DNA of 64,000 nucleotides from Ailurus styani. Lineage: Eukaryota > Chordata > Mammalia > Carnivora > Ailuridae. The stretch is from positions 496,001-560,000 of the forward strand of contig LNAC01000275.1 of the NCBI GenBank assembly GCA_002007465.1. The letters are read 5' to 3'. Positions 53,603-64,000 of this stretch are shown here, one piece after another (the stretch's first letter is position 1; every line of letters starts with the position of its first letter). Both the position numbers and the translations under genes were made by a program. The notes beneath the pieces were generated by a model. It saw nothing but the letters and a program-made list of their open reading frames with translations, ran no database searches and was not told the origin of the DNA.

Positions 53603-54275
53603 ACTTATGGCTTGAATTGTGTCCCCCAAAAAGATGTTGAACTCTTAACGCCCAGTACCTAAGAATGTGATCTTGTTTGGAAAAACGATCTTTCTAGATG
53701 ATCAAATTAACATGACATCATCGAGGTGAGGCTTAATCCAATATAACTAGCATTCTTACAGAAAGGGGAAGTTTGGACACAGGGACAAATACGCACACAA
53801 GAGAGAAGGCCATGTGAACATGAAGGTTAAAATCAGAGTGATAGGGGCGCCTGGGTGGCTCAGTGGATTAAGTGGACTGCCTTCAGCTCAGGTCACTATC
53901 CCAGAGTCCTGGGATAGAGTCCCGCATCAGGCTCCCTGATCAGCAAAGAGCCTGCTTCTCCCTCTCTGCCTGCTGCTCTGCCTACTTGTGCTCTATCTCT
54001 CCAATAAATAAATAAAATCTTTTAAAAAAAATTAAAAAATAAAATCAGTGATAGATCTACAAGCCAAGGAATGAAAAAGACCACCAGAAGACAAAGATCC
54101 TCCACCAGAAGGTAGAAGAGAATCACAGAAGAGTCTTCCTCACAGCCCTGCTCGTCACCTTGCTCTCAGACTTGTAGCCTCTCCCGAATGTGAGACAATA
54201 AACTTCTGTAATTCTAAAGCTCCCAGTCTTTGATACTTTGTTACAGCAGTCCTAGAAAACCAAGCCAATAACTAT
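53603..54275 (+). mobile_element. MaLR-type LTR remnant split by a SINE
   Basis: GGCTTGAATTGTGTCCCCCA, AAGAATGTGATCTTGTTTGG and CGAATGTGAGACAATAAACT give the same order as the copy at 47378. The SINE at 53845-54039 interrupts it. Confidence 0.65.
53845..54039 (+). mobile_element. CAN-SINE splitting a MaLR-type LTR
   Basis: Flanks AAAATCAGAGTGATAG and AAAATCAGTGATAG. Confidence 0.95.
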
Positions 54276-54373
54276 AAGAACTAGATTTTCATAATTTGGA
54301 AAAGTCAAGACTCAAACTAACTGGAAGGAAAAAAAAAAAGACCTATTTCAAATACACAACAGGTTTTCCTCCC

Positions 54374-54398
54374 CAAGTACTTAGCCAAGTACTTAGCT
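54374..54398. repeat. Tandem duplication, about 12-base unit
   Basis: CCAAGTACTTAG is repeated back to back, 215 bases downstream (gene sense) of exon 2. Confidence 0.85.
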
Positions 54399-54404
54399 TC
54401 GCAA

Positions 54405-54530
54405 CTTTGGACAAGTCATCCTTTGAGCTCGGATGCTCTTATTTGTAAATTAAGACAGTTATAAGAACCAAAATGAGAGAATGTACAATAAGTTATCTGC
54501 AGTTTATGAGAGCTACATAAACATAACGTA
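54405..54530 (-). mobile_element. Possible MIR SINE
   Basis: TTGGACAAGTCATCCTTTGA and TTTGTAAATTAAGACAGTTA resemble reverse MIR. It lies about 80 bases downstream of exon 2 in gene sense. Confidence 0.5.
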
Positions 54531-54611
54531 ATGTTATTATTAATGTGATTACATGATGATGACCTAGTAAAAAATATAGTTACATTAAGGAATCAAGCCG
54601 TAATTACTTAC

Positions 54612-54668
54612 CTACAGAAGATGTGCTCACACCCCCCTAAACACACAGGCTCCCTCAGAATATGAGTG
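54612..54668 (-). CDS. BARD1: BARD1 exon 2 (RING finger, first part)
   Basis: This 57-base exon holds the third base of a Cys codon, 18 whole codons and two bases of a Ser codon. It reads THILREPVCLGGCEHIFC, which is the RING core. In human numbering it carries zinc ligands Cys66, His68 and Cys71; Cys50 and Cys53 come from exon 1. The acceptor is a T-rich tract ending in CAG, and the donor is AG|GTAAGTAA, a strong 5' splice site. The family normally has Asn at position 55; this copy has His (codon CAT), in the first zinc loop. The exon was identified from the CxH..C spacing and from its splicing in frame to exon 3. Confidence 0.96.
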
Positions 54669-56349
54669 CTGTTTGAAGAAAGAAAAACAATCAAGACTTA
54701 GGTCATTTGTTAGATAAACATTTCACACCCAACATTTCAAAAATCCAAGGCCTAACACTACTGTATTTCTCTTTCTCACAGCAGAAGGATGTGTGTATTT
54801 GAAAGGCTATTACTACCTGATTAAATACTGTATCATCACACATTTGCTGGACTCAAATAGCTACTCCCAAACTGAGTACAAACTGTAACATTTTTTATTA
54901 TGTACATACTGGGAAATCACAGAAGCAACTTTGTGTAAGTCTCTCCATACCTCCTACAGGCAAAACCGACCACTGGCTGCTTCTTCCAACTACTAAGACA
55001 CATCTTCACCTAATGATTCAAAGTACAGACCATAAATTTCAAAATAAGACTTAAAAATAGAATGACCATGTATTATCTATATGAGAACATTTCTGAGAGT
55101 GAAGGGGCGTGATAACTGAATAGGACGGGGACCCAGAGATAAACCAGAGCTGATCCAGGAAAATCAGGACATCTGATCACTCTGGCCCTAAGAATTCATA
55201 GTTTCCCGTAGAAATACACTGGTTTCTGGCTATTGTTAAGTGGCCATTCACATTTCATCGATGCCTTGTCAAAAATACAGCCATTCTCTCAGTTCACAAC
55301 TGGTTGACTGTTTTGTACTTTAAGCAACTACAAATAGGAATCATCGGGTTTACGTTGTGCAGACTGAATGAGATTCATGGCACTGGGGGAAGAGAGAAAC
55401 ACAATATTGCCCATCAAAATACCTGCTACATTTGATAAGCTTCTGAAAGTAACAGTACTTATTAATAAACACATCAAGTCATTATTTTCAGAGAGCGTAA
55501 TGCAGTGAGAGCAAACAGGAAAAATAAAGCTTTCAAAGGATGAACATATTTTGTGCTTGGTTTATTACACTAACCTTAGGACGTTAAGGTATTTACACCA
55601 TTATTATCCAATTACCTCTGTACACATTACCACATATCAATAAAAAGTTTTCCACATTTCTAGAAAGATCAAAAGTATCACACTGCACATTTTAATAGAT
55701 ATGAACATTAAAGTGAAATTGAGCTTTCAAAAAGAATGCCAAAAACAGAGCACACACCTACAATGTTATCCTCAAGATACCAAAATGGTGCTCACTGACA
55801 TTATAAAACCCATTACTTTTTTAAAACTCACAATATCTGATTTTTCTATCACACGACACAGATCACAGCGATAAAAATATGACTTGTGACGTGCCAGCCA
55901 CTTTTGTGATTCTGGCAAATTAAGATGATCTCTGCTCCAACGATCATGCTCCTCTTGTAATTTTTGCTCATGATTTCATCTACCAAAGCTAATCTCTTAT
56001 TTCCTCATCAAGTATGTTGAATTCTACTTCATTACAAGCTCTGCTCTAAGATCTCAGAAGTGGTGGTATTTCACCTCCCCCATCATAATTCCCTATATCT
56101 CTTTCATTCCATCACTCAGACCAAACCTCCATCTTCGGGTCACTCTCCACCTCGGGAACACTGTGCAGTTCACCAGCTCCCTGGATTCCCTAGGCCACGG
56201 TCAACTACTTTGCAGCCACGTTCACCAGCGCCCTATTTCCACTTATCTCTTAGATGCTCAGAGATGCCGATCAACAATGCCAGATAGGCCCCGCTCACTC
56301 CTCTCCCAGTCTCAGGCTCCGAATAACAACTATAAAAAGTCAGAGAGGT

Positions 56350-56547
56350 AGGAGTGCCTAGGTGGCTCGGGTGGCTCAGGCAGTTAAGGGCTGGACTCCA
56401 TCTCTGCTCAAGTCATGATCTCAAGGTCGGGAGATGGAGCTCCGTGTTGGGTGCAGCGCAGAGCCGACCTGGGAGTCTCTCTCCCCCTCTCCCTATGCCC
56501 CTCCCCCTGCTCTCTCTCTCTCTAAAAAAAAATAATAAATAAATAAG
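56350..56547 (+). mobile_element. Older CAN-SINE with head duplication
   Basis: GGTGGCTCGGGTGGCTCAGG shows a repeated GGTGGCTC in the head. Confidence 0.9.
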
Positions 56548-57764
56548 ATGAGATATAAATGTGTCTCTAAATTTAGTTGGTAGTTTCTTCACCTTTGTAT
56601 CTCCACCAAAGTGGCACATTTTATTTTCGGTGAGTAAACAAAATGAATAAATGCTATTTGAAGCAATCTCCATGCTCTGAAATCCCATTAACCTGACTGG
56701 AGATGAACAGTGTGCGTTTTTCACCACCTGAACCCATTCCGACCTCTTCATCCATATTCCTAGCCCTCCCTTCAGGCTCAGAGGAAGATTTCCTGCAGTC
56801 ACTCTTCCTTCTTAAAATACGCTGCTCCATCTCTCCCTAGATCCCTTACCTTCTGGCTCCTAAAGTGGTCTATTCTCATCATGACAGTCGCCTTTCCTCT
56901 TGCATCTGCCTAAACATGCACAGGCAGGTACTCTCTCCTCCACCCTCAAAAAAACCCACTTTCTTTAGGTCCTGCCTCTCCCTCTTCCTCCAGCCCCAGC
57001 TCTTCCCCACAGATGGTTGGAAGGTCCCACAGCGTTCATTCCATGTCCCTACCTCCCTACCTTTAACTCCCGACAATGATGAAACTGCCCCCAAAAGCAC
57101 TGTTAGGCCTCACTCTCCCTCGCCCGTCTGTGAAGTAAACTGAGTTCTTTCCTGAAACCTTTCCCTCTGTTGAGTCCTAATTTTCTTACAGCACATTTAT
57201 CTGCCTATTTCAGCATTTCATTAACTGTTTCTTTCCTGTCTCTTTCCATTGTAGGCTTACCCCCAGCATGCCGTCCACACACCTTTGGCTTTCTAAGGTA
57301 GTACTCTATGCCTTGATTCTGTTTCTAAACTTAAATTTCCGTTCTAAGATGACTCTGAACCCTTTTTCTATGGTTCTGACCCTTCACCCAGTGATGAGAT
57401 GCTACAGTGTGATTAGCAATGACTCTAGTATCTACGAATAATTGATCAATTATACTAATTAGTGAGCTAGAATATATTTGTTGCTGTTAACAGACAAGGA
57501 AGAGCACTGGAGGAGTGATGGAGAAGTATGCGCCTGTGAGCATAGGGGAAGGAGCAGGTAGAGGGGTGTTATAACCAAGACTGGGAGGGGGCCATGTCAA
57601 GTTCAAAGGACTGCTAAATGAAGAGCTCAAAAGCGCAGATACAGAGGGTGGCAATGACCTTTGTCAAAGCCAGGCTTTCTGAAAATGCCTACAGCATGCT
57701 TAGCTGAGAAGACACTGTGGAATAAAACAACTTCTATTACAACCAGACAGTATATATCAAAATT

Positions 57765-57860
57765 TGAAATGCACCTACTTTCAATTCAACCTTTCCCCTG
57801 CCAGGAATTTATCCTTTAGAGATACTTAGATTCTTGCAAAACTGAAACTTCAAAACACCA
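57765..57860 (+). mobile_element. Possible LINE-1 3' fragment
   Basis: CCAGGAATTTATCCTTTAGA resembles the L1 3' region; short and diverged. Confidence 0.4.
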
Positions 57861-57927
57861 AAGATATCTACTTAGATAGGATACCAAGAGTCCAGAGATT
57901 AAGAAATAATAAAATTAAAATGTCATA

Positions 57928-57990
57928 TATATATACACACATACACACACGCACATATATATAAATATAAATATATATATATATTTTTTT
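57928..57990. repeat. AT- and AC-rich simple repeat
   Basis: Alternating ATAT and ACAC units ending in a T run. Confidence 0.85.
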
Positions 57991-58026
57991 TAAGGCCTCA
58001 GAAAGACATCTCAAGAGTAACAAGGG

Positions 58027-58224
58027 GGGCGCCTGGGTGGCTCAGTCAGTTAAGCCACTGCCTTCGGCTCAGGTCATGATCCCAGGGTCCTGGGATCGAG
58101 TCCCACATCTGGCTCCCTGCTCTACAGAGAGCCTGCTTCTCCCTCTCCCTCTGCCTGCCACTCTGCCTACTTGTGCTCTCTACCTTTTTCAAATAAATAA
58201 ATAAAATCTTAAAAAAAAAAAAAA
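58027..58224 (+). mobile_element. CAN-SINE, full length
   Basis: Flanking AAGAGTAACAAGGG at 58013-58026 and 58225-58238. Confidence 0.96.
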
Positions 58225-58587
58225 AAGAGTAACAAGGGATGCCTGGCCTTCAAAATAATGATTGAAAATTATTTTGTACTTCAAATTCTATACCTAGTCA
58301 TCTTCCACAGTAGAAAGTTAATAGATAATAAGAAAACCCATCTCTTAGAGTAGGAAGTTAGAAAGTGAATACATGTCTAAAATGGAAAAATTCAAAAGTA
58401 GTATTAGAAACATATCATTTGGAAATGCAGATGTAAATCCTGAAGAATTAAGAGATGAAAGAGGTTGTATCTGAAGTATAGATGAAGCAAAAGAATGTTT
58501 TCATTATGTCTTTGCCTTATTGACTTTGTTGACTATGTTCATGTATAATTTTAATAAAAATTTTTAAAATGTAAAGGTCGATGGTCA

Positions 58588-58690
58588 AGGATATTCACTC
58601 TAGCAGATTACAGTAAAAGAACAGAGACAATCTAAATTTTAATCAACAAGGAAATGGTTACATGTATCCGGATACATCTCCTGACGTATG
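58588..58690 (+). mobile_element. Possible LINE-1 3' fragment
   Basis: ATATTCACTCTAGCAGATTA and AATCAACAAGGAAATGGTTA fit the L1 3' region. Confidence 0.4.
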
Positions 58691-58759
58691 GCATCTTCTC
58701 ATGGGAGGCATATAATGTGTATACAAACACAGATGACCTCTTATTAAAAGATACGCAAC

Positions 58760-58933
58760 AGGCGCCTGGGTGGCTCAGTTGGTTAAGCGACTGCCTTTGG
58801 CTCAGGTCATGATCCTGGAGTCCCAGGATGGAGTCCCCTATCGGGCTCCCTGCTCAGCGGGGAGTCTGCTTCTCCCTCTGACTCTCCACCCTCTCATTAT
58901 CTCTCTTTCCAATAAATAAAATCTTAAAAAAAA
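58760..58933 (+). mobile_element. CAN-SINE
   Basis: Imperfect flanks (GATACGCAA and AATACGTAA). Confidence 0.94.
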
Positions 58934-59049
58934 AATACGTAAAAAATTGATCATAGTGGGTCTTTAAACAAAGGGATTCGAGCTCACCTGTCATTCACTT
59001 ATTTTAACGCATGTATTACTTTCAATTTTTAAAAACTTAATATTAAGAA

Positions 59050-59730
59050 ATCCTTCACAATCCAGTGACTCCAAAGCTAGCAACCTTTTCTTATACTCCT
59101 CCTCCACAAAAACTCTGCTCTCAACAGTCTGTAACATTTCTCGAATAATACCCAGTGTCCAAAACCAAGCCCAGGATTGTTCAGACTATTCTCCCCAACC
59201 TAGAATACCCTTCCTCCCTCCCACCCCCAAAACTATTCAAGGCCAACACATCTGACTACTATCCAGGATGATATGATAAAAACAACACTAAACAAGGAAG
59301 CACAGAAATTCTTGGATTTTAATTTCCACACCATCATCTATGCAAAATCTGTACCTTGCACCAGCCACATAAGGACACAATGTTGCCTGTAACACAATCC
59401 ATATACTAAGGGGCTTATAACTGAACTAGGTAATTTTACAAGCAAAGTTAGTATATGACTTAAGAAAAGTATGAAACATACTATAAAGTTCCAGAGAGAT
59501 GGCATCTAGTTGGAGCTCTGGAAATCAATGCTGAAAGAGAAATATTTTGTATTTTATCTGCCTGATTCCCTATTTTTTCTGCTGGTCTCCAAATAGATTG
59601 TAGCCCTACAAACAAGAAATCTTGACTTCTATTTTTGCTGAACTCCCCAACACACTATTACCTCCCCCTAGCATGGTGCTATATGAACAGCAGAATTTCA
59701 ATAAATCCTTAGCGAATGAAGCAAATGGAA
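59050..59730 (+). mobile_element. Probable LINE-2 fragment
   Basis: CCTAGAATACCCTTCCTCCC and, at the end, GCATGGTGCTATATGAACAG with TTTCAATAAATCCTTAGCGA fit the L2 3' end. Confidence 0.55.
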
Positions 59731-60629
59731 AACTACATACAAAAATGAATTTGTATTAACAATTCCATTTTATCCTTACCCTATTCTTTGTTTGATATAC
59801 ATATATATTAGAAAGAAAAAAAATCCAGAAGAATAAGAAAAGACATTTGCATGGTAACAGGATTTCTGTACCTTGAAAATTCAGCTACTCTACTTTTTCC
59901 CACCTGCAGTCATATTTCTGTTACTTTACATGTAGTTGATTTGGAAAGATCGGAGCAATCAGGGGATTATAACTTAGGGAAGAACTAAGTAGTGAGAACA
60001 AACAATTTAAAAAAAAGTCCTATTGAAATAAAAATTTCTTTGCAAAGAAGAAAGGGAAAGTAAATTCAGCTGAGATTACAATACTGAGCAGACTTATTTC
60101 TTAACAGAATGGCTCCCTAAGCTTCTATGAAATAAACTGCTATTTAATGATAGGCAAAATAGCTAGCTAACCACAGTGCTCTTACATTTTAGAAAATTGA
60201 CAAGTTATTTTGCGAAGTGTGGACCAACACATTTGGTTAATAAGCTCTCCAAGCCAATTAAACAATTCCTTGTATTTATCTTCAGAATAAACGAAATTGT
60301 TATCAAGTAAGGGATATGAATAATGACACAAAAGCATCTTATTCCATGTATTTTTGAATGCCAGATTCAAGTAAATTACATGGGAAAATTTTTTTAAAAA
60401 TCGTATCTGATTGTTTCGTGTTGATAAACACTGAATAAACCAACGAGCCAATATACCAAAAGCCAAATGGGCAACAGATTTCTACTAATGATTAACTGTA
60501 ATAGGACCTACTGTTATGAGACAAATAAGCCACAGAGAGTATCATGTGTATCTGACTCAAATAGTACTGGTTTACTCTGTCCTCTATCCCCTTTCTTCCA
60601 AAGCAAAACAGTACCTAAGTAACTGTCCT

Positions 60630-60800
60630 TAAAGCTTCACCTCTTCCACCTAATGTTCCAATGTTGAGTTTCAAGGCTCAGACACAGTCGTTCATCTTTA
60701 CATTCGCTTCCCTGCTCACTTCTAAAAGTCTGACTTAAATTACCATCTACACGCAGATGACTGTCAAGAGTACACTCCCAGCCTGAAATCTCTCTTCTAA
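60630..60800 (+). mobile_element. Possible LINE-2 fragment
   Basis: ATGACTGTCAAGAGTACACT and CCCAGCCTGAAATCTCTCTT resemble L2. Confidence 0.45.
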
Positions 60801-61390
60801 GTCCCGGATCCATGTAACAGTAACCCACTTGTAAGATGATCCCCTACACTACAGGAAACAGGTGCTCTATGTCGCTGGTAAGTTTCTCTGGCAGTCCCAA
60901 GCCATAATACCAAGCATGTGTAGGCCTGTGATGGGTCTGTGCAAGTCATCACTCTAGCTCTAACTCCCAGGCAGAAAGACCTTTGCCTTCTACTTTTGCC
61001 CTAAGACCTTAGTCATTGTTTACTATGGGTAACTAACCCCAGGGACCTATGGCGGATTCTTGGTGAGCAAGTGAAATTAACCAGGTCCTTCTGATATTTC
61101 CACCTGCAGTCTCCTCAAATAGGATCCTAACTTAACCTAAATTTTTATGCATTCATTAATTTAACAAACACTAAGAAACTGTGTTCAGAAATATGAACCT
61201 GTTTTTAAGAAATTTGTACCTGTCTTTATGAAATGTGTAGTGTAACTAACGCAACAGGTATCAGAGAATGAAAATACCACACAAGTAAATAAATCCCACA
61301 ATTAGGAGGGATATATGATACATGCTGAACACCAGTGATTTGTGTCCTTTTCTGGATGTATGTTAAACTTCAATAGAAAGTTTTAAATAG

Positions 61391-61584
61391 GGGCGCCTGG
61401 GCGGCTCAGTCATTAAGCGTCTGCCTTCAACTCAGGTCATGATTCCAGGGTCCTGGGGTTGAGCCCCACATCGGGCTCCCTCCTCTGTAGGAAAGCCTGC
61501 TTCTCCCTCTCTCACTCTCCCTGCTGGTGTTCCCTCTCTCGCTGTGTCTGTGTCAAATAAATAAATAAAATCTTTAAAAAAAAA
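61391..61584 (+). mobile_element. CAN-SINE
   Basis: Head GGGGCGCCTGGGCGGCTCAG; imperfect flanks AAAGTTTTAAA and AAAGTTGTAAA. Confidence 0.94.
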
Positions 61585-61839
61585 AGTTGTAAACATCAAT
61601 TTATATCTAGTGGAAACCAATAATTATAGATTCTGCAAACTGGAAGGAGCCTTAGAAAGCACTTAGTTCATTTTCCTCATTTTATAGATGAAGACACCAG
61701 TTACAGGAAAGTTACAGGAATCGTTTCTCCTTAGGAACTATGCAAACCAACTGAACAGTCTGCTGTTAGGCCACTGATCACTCTCTGATCTGACCCTTTA
61801 ACTCTTTTACCCACCTGACTCGCTTTCCTTTATTCTACA

Positions 61840-62110
61840 GTACCTTTTAGCATATTGTGATTAGTGCTAATCACACCTCTCTCCATCTCAGAAAATCTTT
61901 CCAAGGCCCCATTGAGAAGTCATGCAGCTTTCCTCGACTGGCACCATCTAAGTACTCTTCCCTGCATCTCCTTGGCCCTCATCATAATTTTCCCTGAACT
62001 CTGTGTGCATTTTATTCTTCACAGTTAAGCATTTGCTCCTTAAGGGTAGAAAATGTTTCGCCACAGCATCACTAATGTAGTGCCTCAGTGATGGCTTGAG
62101 GTCCTAATAA
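61840..62110 (+). mobile_element. Possible LINE-2 fragment
   Basis: CATTTGCTCCTTAAGGGTAG and the preceding text resemble the L2 3' region. Confidence 0.45.
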
Positions 62111-62261
62111 AGAATCAGCACCAGAGCAAGCCAAAGGAGTAATCATCCCATTTAAGGACCATTGGCCTATTAAAATGCTTCTGAACATTCAAAACTAATG
62201 AAGGCAAAACCTTAACGCTGGGGTCAGGAAATCTATCCTGTATTTTACAAACATTCATACA

Positions 62262-62470
62262 GCACTTAGAACATAATAGGCACTGCTCTAAGTATCTTAT
62301 AAATATTAACTCATTTAATTCCCATAACAACCTTATAAGATAGAAACTACTACTAATTCATTTTGCAAATGAGAAAAAGCAAACAAAGATAAAATAATTT
62401 ACCCAAAATCACTGAGCCACGATCTGAAGCCAGTGTTCAAAATCAATGATCTTAACAACTAAGCTATGAA
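62262..62470 (+). mobile_element. MIR SINE
   Basis: GGCACTGCTCTAAGTATCTT, ATTAACTCATTTAATTCCCA and GCAAATGAGAAAAAGCAAAC are MIR core text. Confidence 0.75.
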
Positions 62471-63444
62471 ATAAGCGAAAACAATTGATTGCCTTTAAAA
62501 TGACAAAAGATAATTTAGAAAAATAAAATCACCTACCCTAAAAAAAAAAATCACAAGATTACTTTTTTTACATTTTACTAAAATTTAAAACGTGCTAGAA
62601 CACCAAATTACATTGTAGTAAAGGTCAAAGGCCCCCTTACCCCAAATATCAAGAGGTACCTAATTATTTTAATTCACAAAATAGTGGCATATGACACTTG
62701 GGCTTTTACACTACAGCGCCTATTATTTTTTCCTACTTCCTTTAGGAACACATTACTACTAACTATGCTTTCTGCCAGCTTCTCAAATGATATGGTCTTC
62801 CTGTCTCATTTTTCCAAATCTTTAAAATAGCTTCTATCTGGTTGTGAGGCTTGGACCTAACACAAATGTCACATCTGGCCTCTTGAAAAATTTCATCCGC
62901 TTCACCTTGGAGCCATACTTACGTTAAAGGTCAAGAAAGGATGCCCTGTAATGTAGTCAATCTACCCTCACCCACACGTAATGCTTCCTGCAAAATAGAT
63001 CCAATATGCTACACGAGACAGGTGACACCTGGGAACACAATATAGATGACAGCTGCAAGCTGAATGTGAGGGTAATCGGGGTAATTACTAGCCCACTGGG
63101 CAGAACTCTGAAACTCTGTATCTGACACACCATTTCAAATAATATGACACTGCTATGAATGGTGGGTAGCAAAAGCAAGAAACAGACCGTCCAGAGTTGC
63201 TCCTTTCAAGCAATGGTATCAGGTGGATACCAGGAAAAGGCAGAGGTGGAAAGAATGGGTTTGGCGTTTTTTTGTTTTTTCCCCATGGGTAAGGAGCAAC
63301 TGGCCACGCTTTATTCACTATGAATGGTGCCAAAACATACAGAGACACCAAGAAGAATGCAAAATCGTTTCTAAATATTAAATCTCATGTGATATAAAAT
63401 TTTACACTGAGAAGGATCTTTAAACTTCATTCTACTCATTAAAA

Positions 63445-63862
63445 CAGTTTGGCAAACTATAGCCTATGTACCAAATCAAATCAATAGACTGTCTTTACAC
63501 AGCCATGAGGTAAGAAAGCTTTTTGGGTTTTTTTGTTTTTGTTTAAAGATTTTATTCATGTGCGAGAGAGAGAGCGCGCATGCATGACAGAACAAGAGCA
63601 GGGGAGAGGAGAAGAGGGATAGGGAGAAGCAGACTCCCCACAGCGCAGGAAGCCCCATCCAGGGCTTGATCCCAGGATTCTGGGATAATGACCTGAGCCA
63701 AAGGCAGACCCTTAACCAACTGAGCCACCCCACCCGTGCCCCTGTTTTTAAGGGTTCTAAAAAATAAAAAAAATTAAAAAAAATAGGAACAGAGACCGTG
63801 GCCAGCAAAGCCTAAAACAGTTACTATATGACTCTTTACAGAAAAAGTCTGCAGAGCCCTAG
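63445..63862. mobile_element. hAT-type DNA transposon remnant split by a SINE
   Basis: One end CAGTTTGGCAAACTATAGCC, the other TTACAGAAAAAGTCTGCAGA then GCCCTAG; a minus-strand SINE (63540-63743) sits between. Flanks ATTAAAA and GTTAAAAA may be a decayed 8-base target duplication. Confidence 0.6.
63540..63743 (-). mobile_element. CAN-SINE inside a hAT element, sense to BARD1
   Basis: Reverse element from TTTAAAGATTTTATTCATGT to the altered head GAGCCACCCCACCCGTGCCC. Confidence 0.92.
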
Positions 63863-64000
63863 GTTAAAAAAAATGCAAAGAAACAGGTGAGTGTAGTTAA
63901 TGCATCAGTGATTCACATATTAATTTAAAAAAAAAATCACTGGAGTTCACTATTATTCTTCAGCCGACAGAATGAATTGTACTAAAAGTCTCCACCTAGT

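Larger units (their letters stand above)
49335..54611 (-). other. BARD1: BARD1 intron 2
   Basis: Holds a recent truncated L1 (49446-49604), two minus-strand SINEs (50547 and 51512), a compound microsatellite (52289-52353), an L2 remnant on minus (52500-53030) and a MaLR-type LTR split by a SINE (53603-54275). 49622-50540 and 50690-51500 show nothing clear, apart from a possible MIR at 50870-50960. Confidence 0.9.
54669..64000 (-). other. BARD1: BARD1 intron 1 (5' part outside the window)
   Basis: Intron sequence upstream of exon 2. No GC-rich first exon or CpG island is reached before 64000, so exon 1 lies further right. Content: SINEs at 56350, 58027, 58760 and 61391, L2 pieces near 59050-59730 and 60630-60790, a MIR near 62262 and a hAT element split by a SINE at 63445-63862. 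54669-56040 and 59740-60600 show nothing recognisable. 56040-57400 is pyrimidine-rich, probably an old repeat I cannot assign. Confidence 0.88.

Noticed and set aside
56060..57143. Several Pro/Ser-rich frames in intron 1
   Set aside because: Pyrimidine-rich, probably repeat-derived sequence without domain or splice evidence.
60000..64000. BARD1 exon 1 or promoter
   Set aside because: No GC-rich first exon or RING start sequence is found; it must lie to the right of the window.

Overview
The window looks like the nuclear genome of a caniform carnivore, most likely a mustelid (ferret, mink, marten or otter group). It is AT-rich and non-operonic. It carries more than 40 copies of the carnivore tRNA-Lys-derived SINE (CAN-SINE/SINEC), which reads GCGCCTGGGTGGCTCAGT, a CT-rich middle, AAATAAATAAAATCTTT and then poly(A). 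It also has a recent carnivore-type L1 3' end and a background of ancient L1, L2, MIR, MaLR LTR and hAT fragments. The mustelid call rests on the SINE subfamily wording and is an inference; the carnivore call is firm.

The only gene I can support is BARD1 (BRCA1-associated RING domain 1), on the minus strand and running through the whole window. Seven internal exons are present, each with a canonical GT..AG intron boundary and a frame that joins to the next: exon 2 (54612-54668), exon 3 (49186-49334), exon 4 (35746-36680), exon 5 (26086-26166), exon 6 (23993-24165), exon 7 (9911-10016) and exon 8 (3377-3509). Together they give 1634 coding bases without a stop. Exon 1 (start codon, first RING cysteines, promoter) lies beyond 64000, and exons 9-11 (most of the tandem BRCT region) lie before position 1.

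Read in gene order, exons 2 and 3 encode most of the RING finger and the helix that packs on BRCA1. Exon 4 encodes the long, weakly conserved linker with the RAD51-contact segment and basic nuclear-localisation-like stretches. Exons 4-7 encode the ankyrin repeats that read unmethylated histone H4K20, and exon 8 starts the first BRCT domain. BRCA1-BARD1 is the nuclear ubiquitin ligase of homologous recombination.

Layout: 1-3376 intron 8 (partial); 3510-9910 intron 7; 10017-23992 intron 6, which holds a 3.4 kb L1 remnant; 24166-26085 intron 5; 26167-35745 intron 4; 36681-49185 intron 3, with an L1 ORF2/3' remnant and a good L2 copy; 49335-54611 intron 2; 54669-64000 intron 1 (partial). Two sequence gaps occur (6748-6931 and a single N at 23011). 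I saw no second gene, no structural RNA gene, no CpG island and no sign of a novel system. The points worth a second look are small coding changes in BARD1, the strongly antisense bias of the SINEs, nested or repeated insertions and two probable assembly problems.
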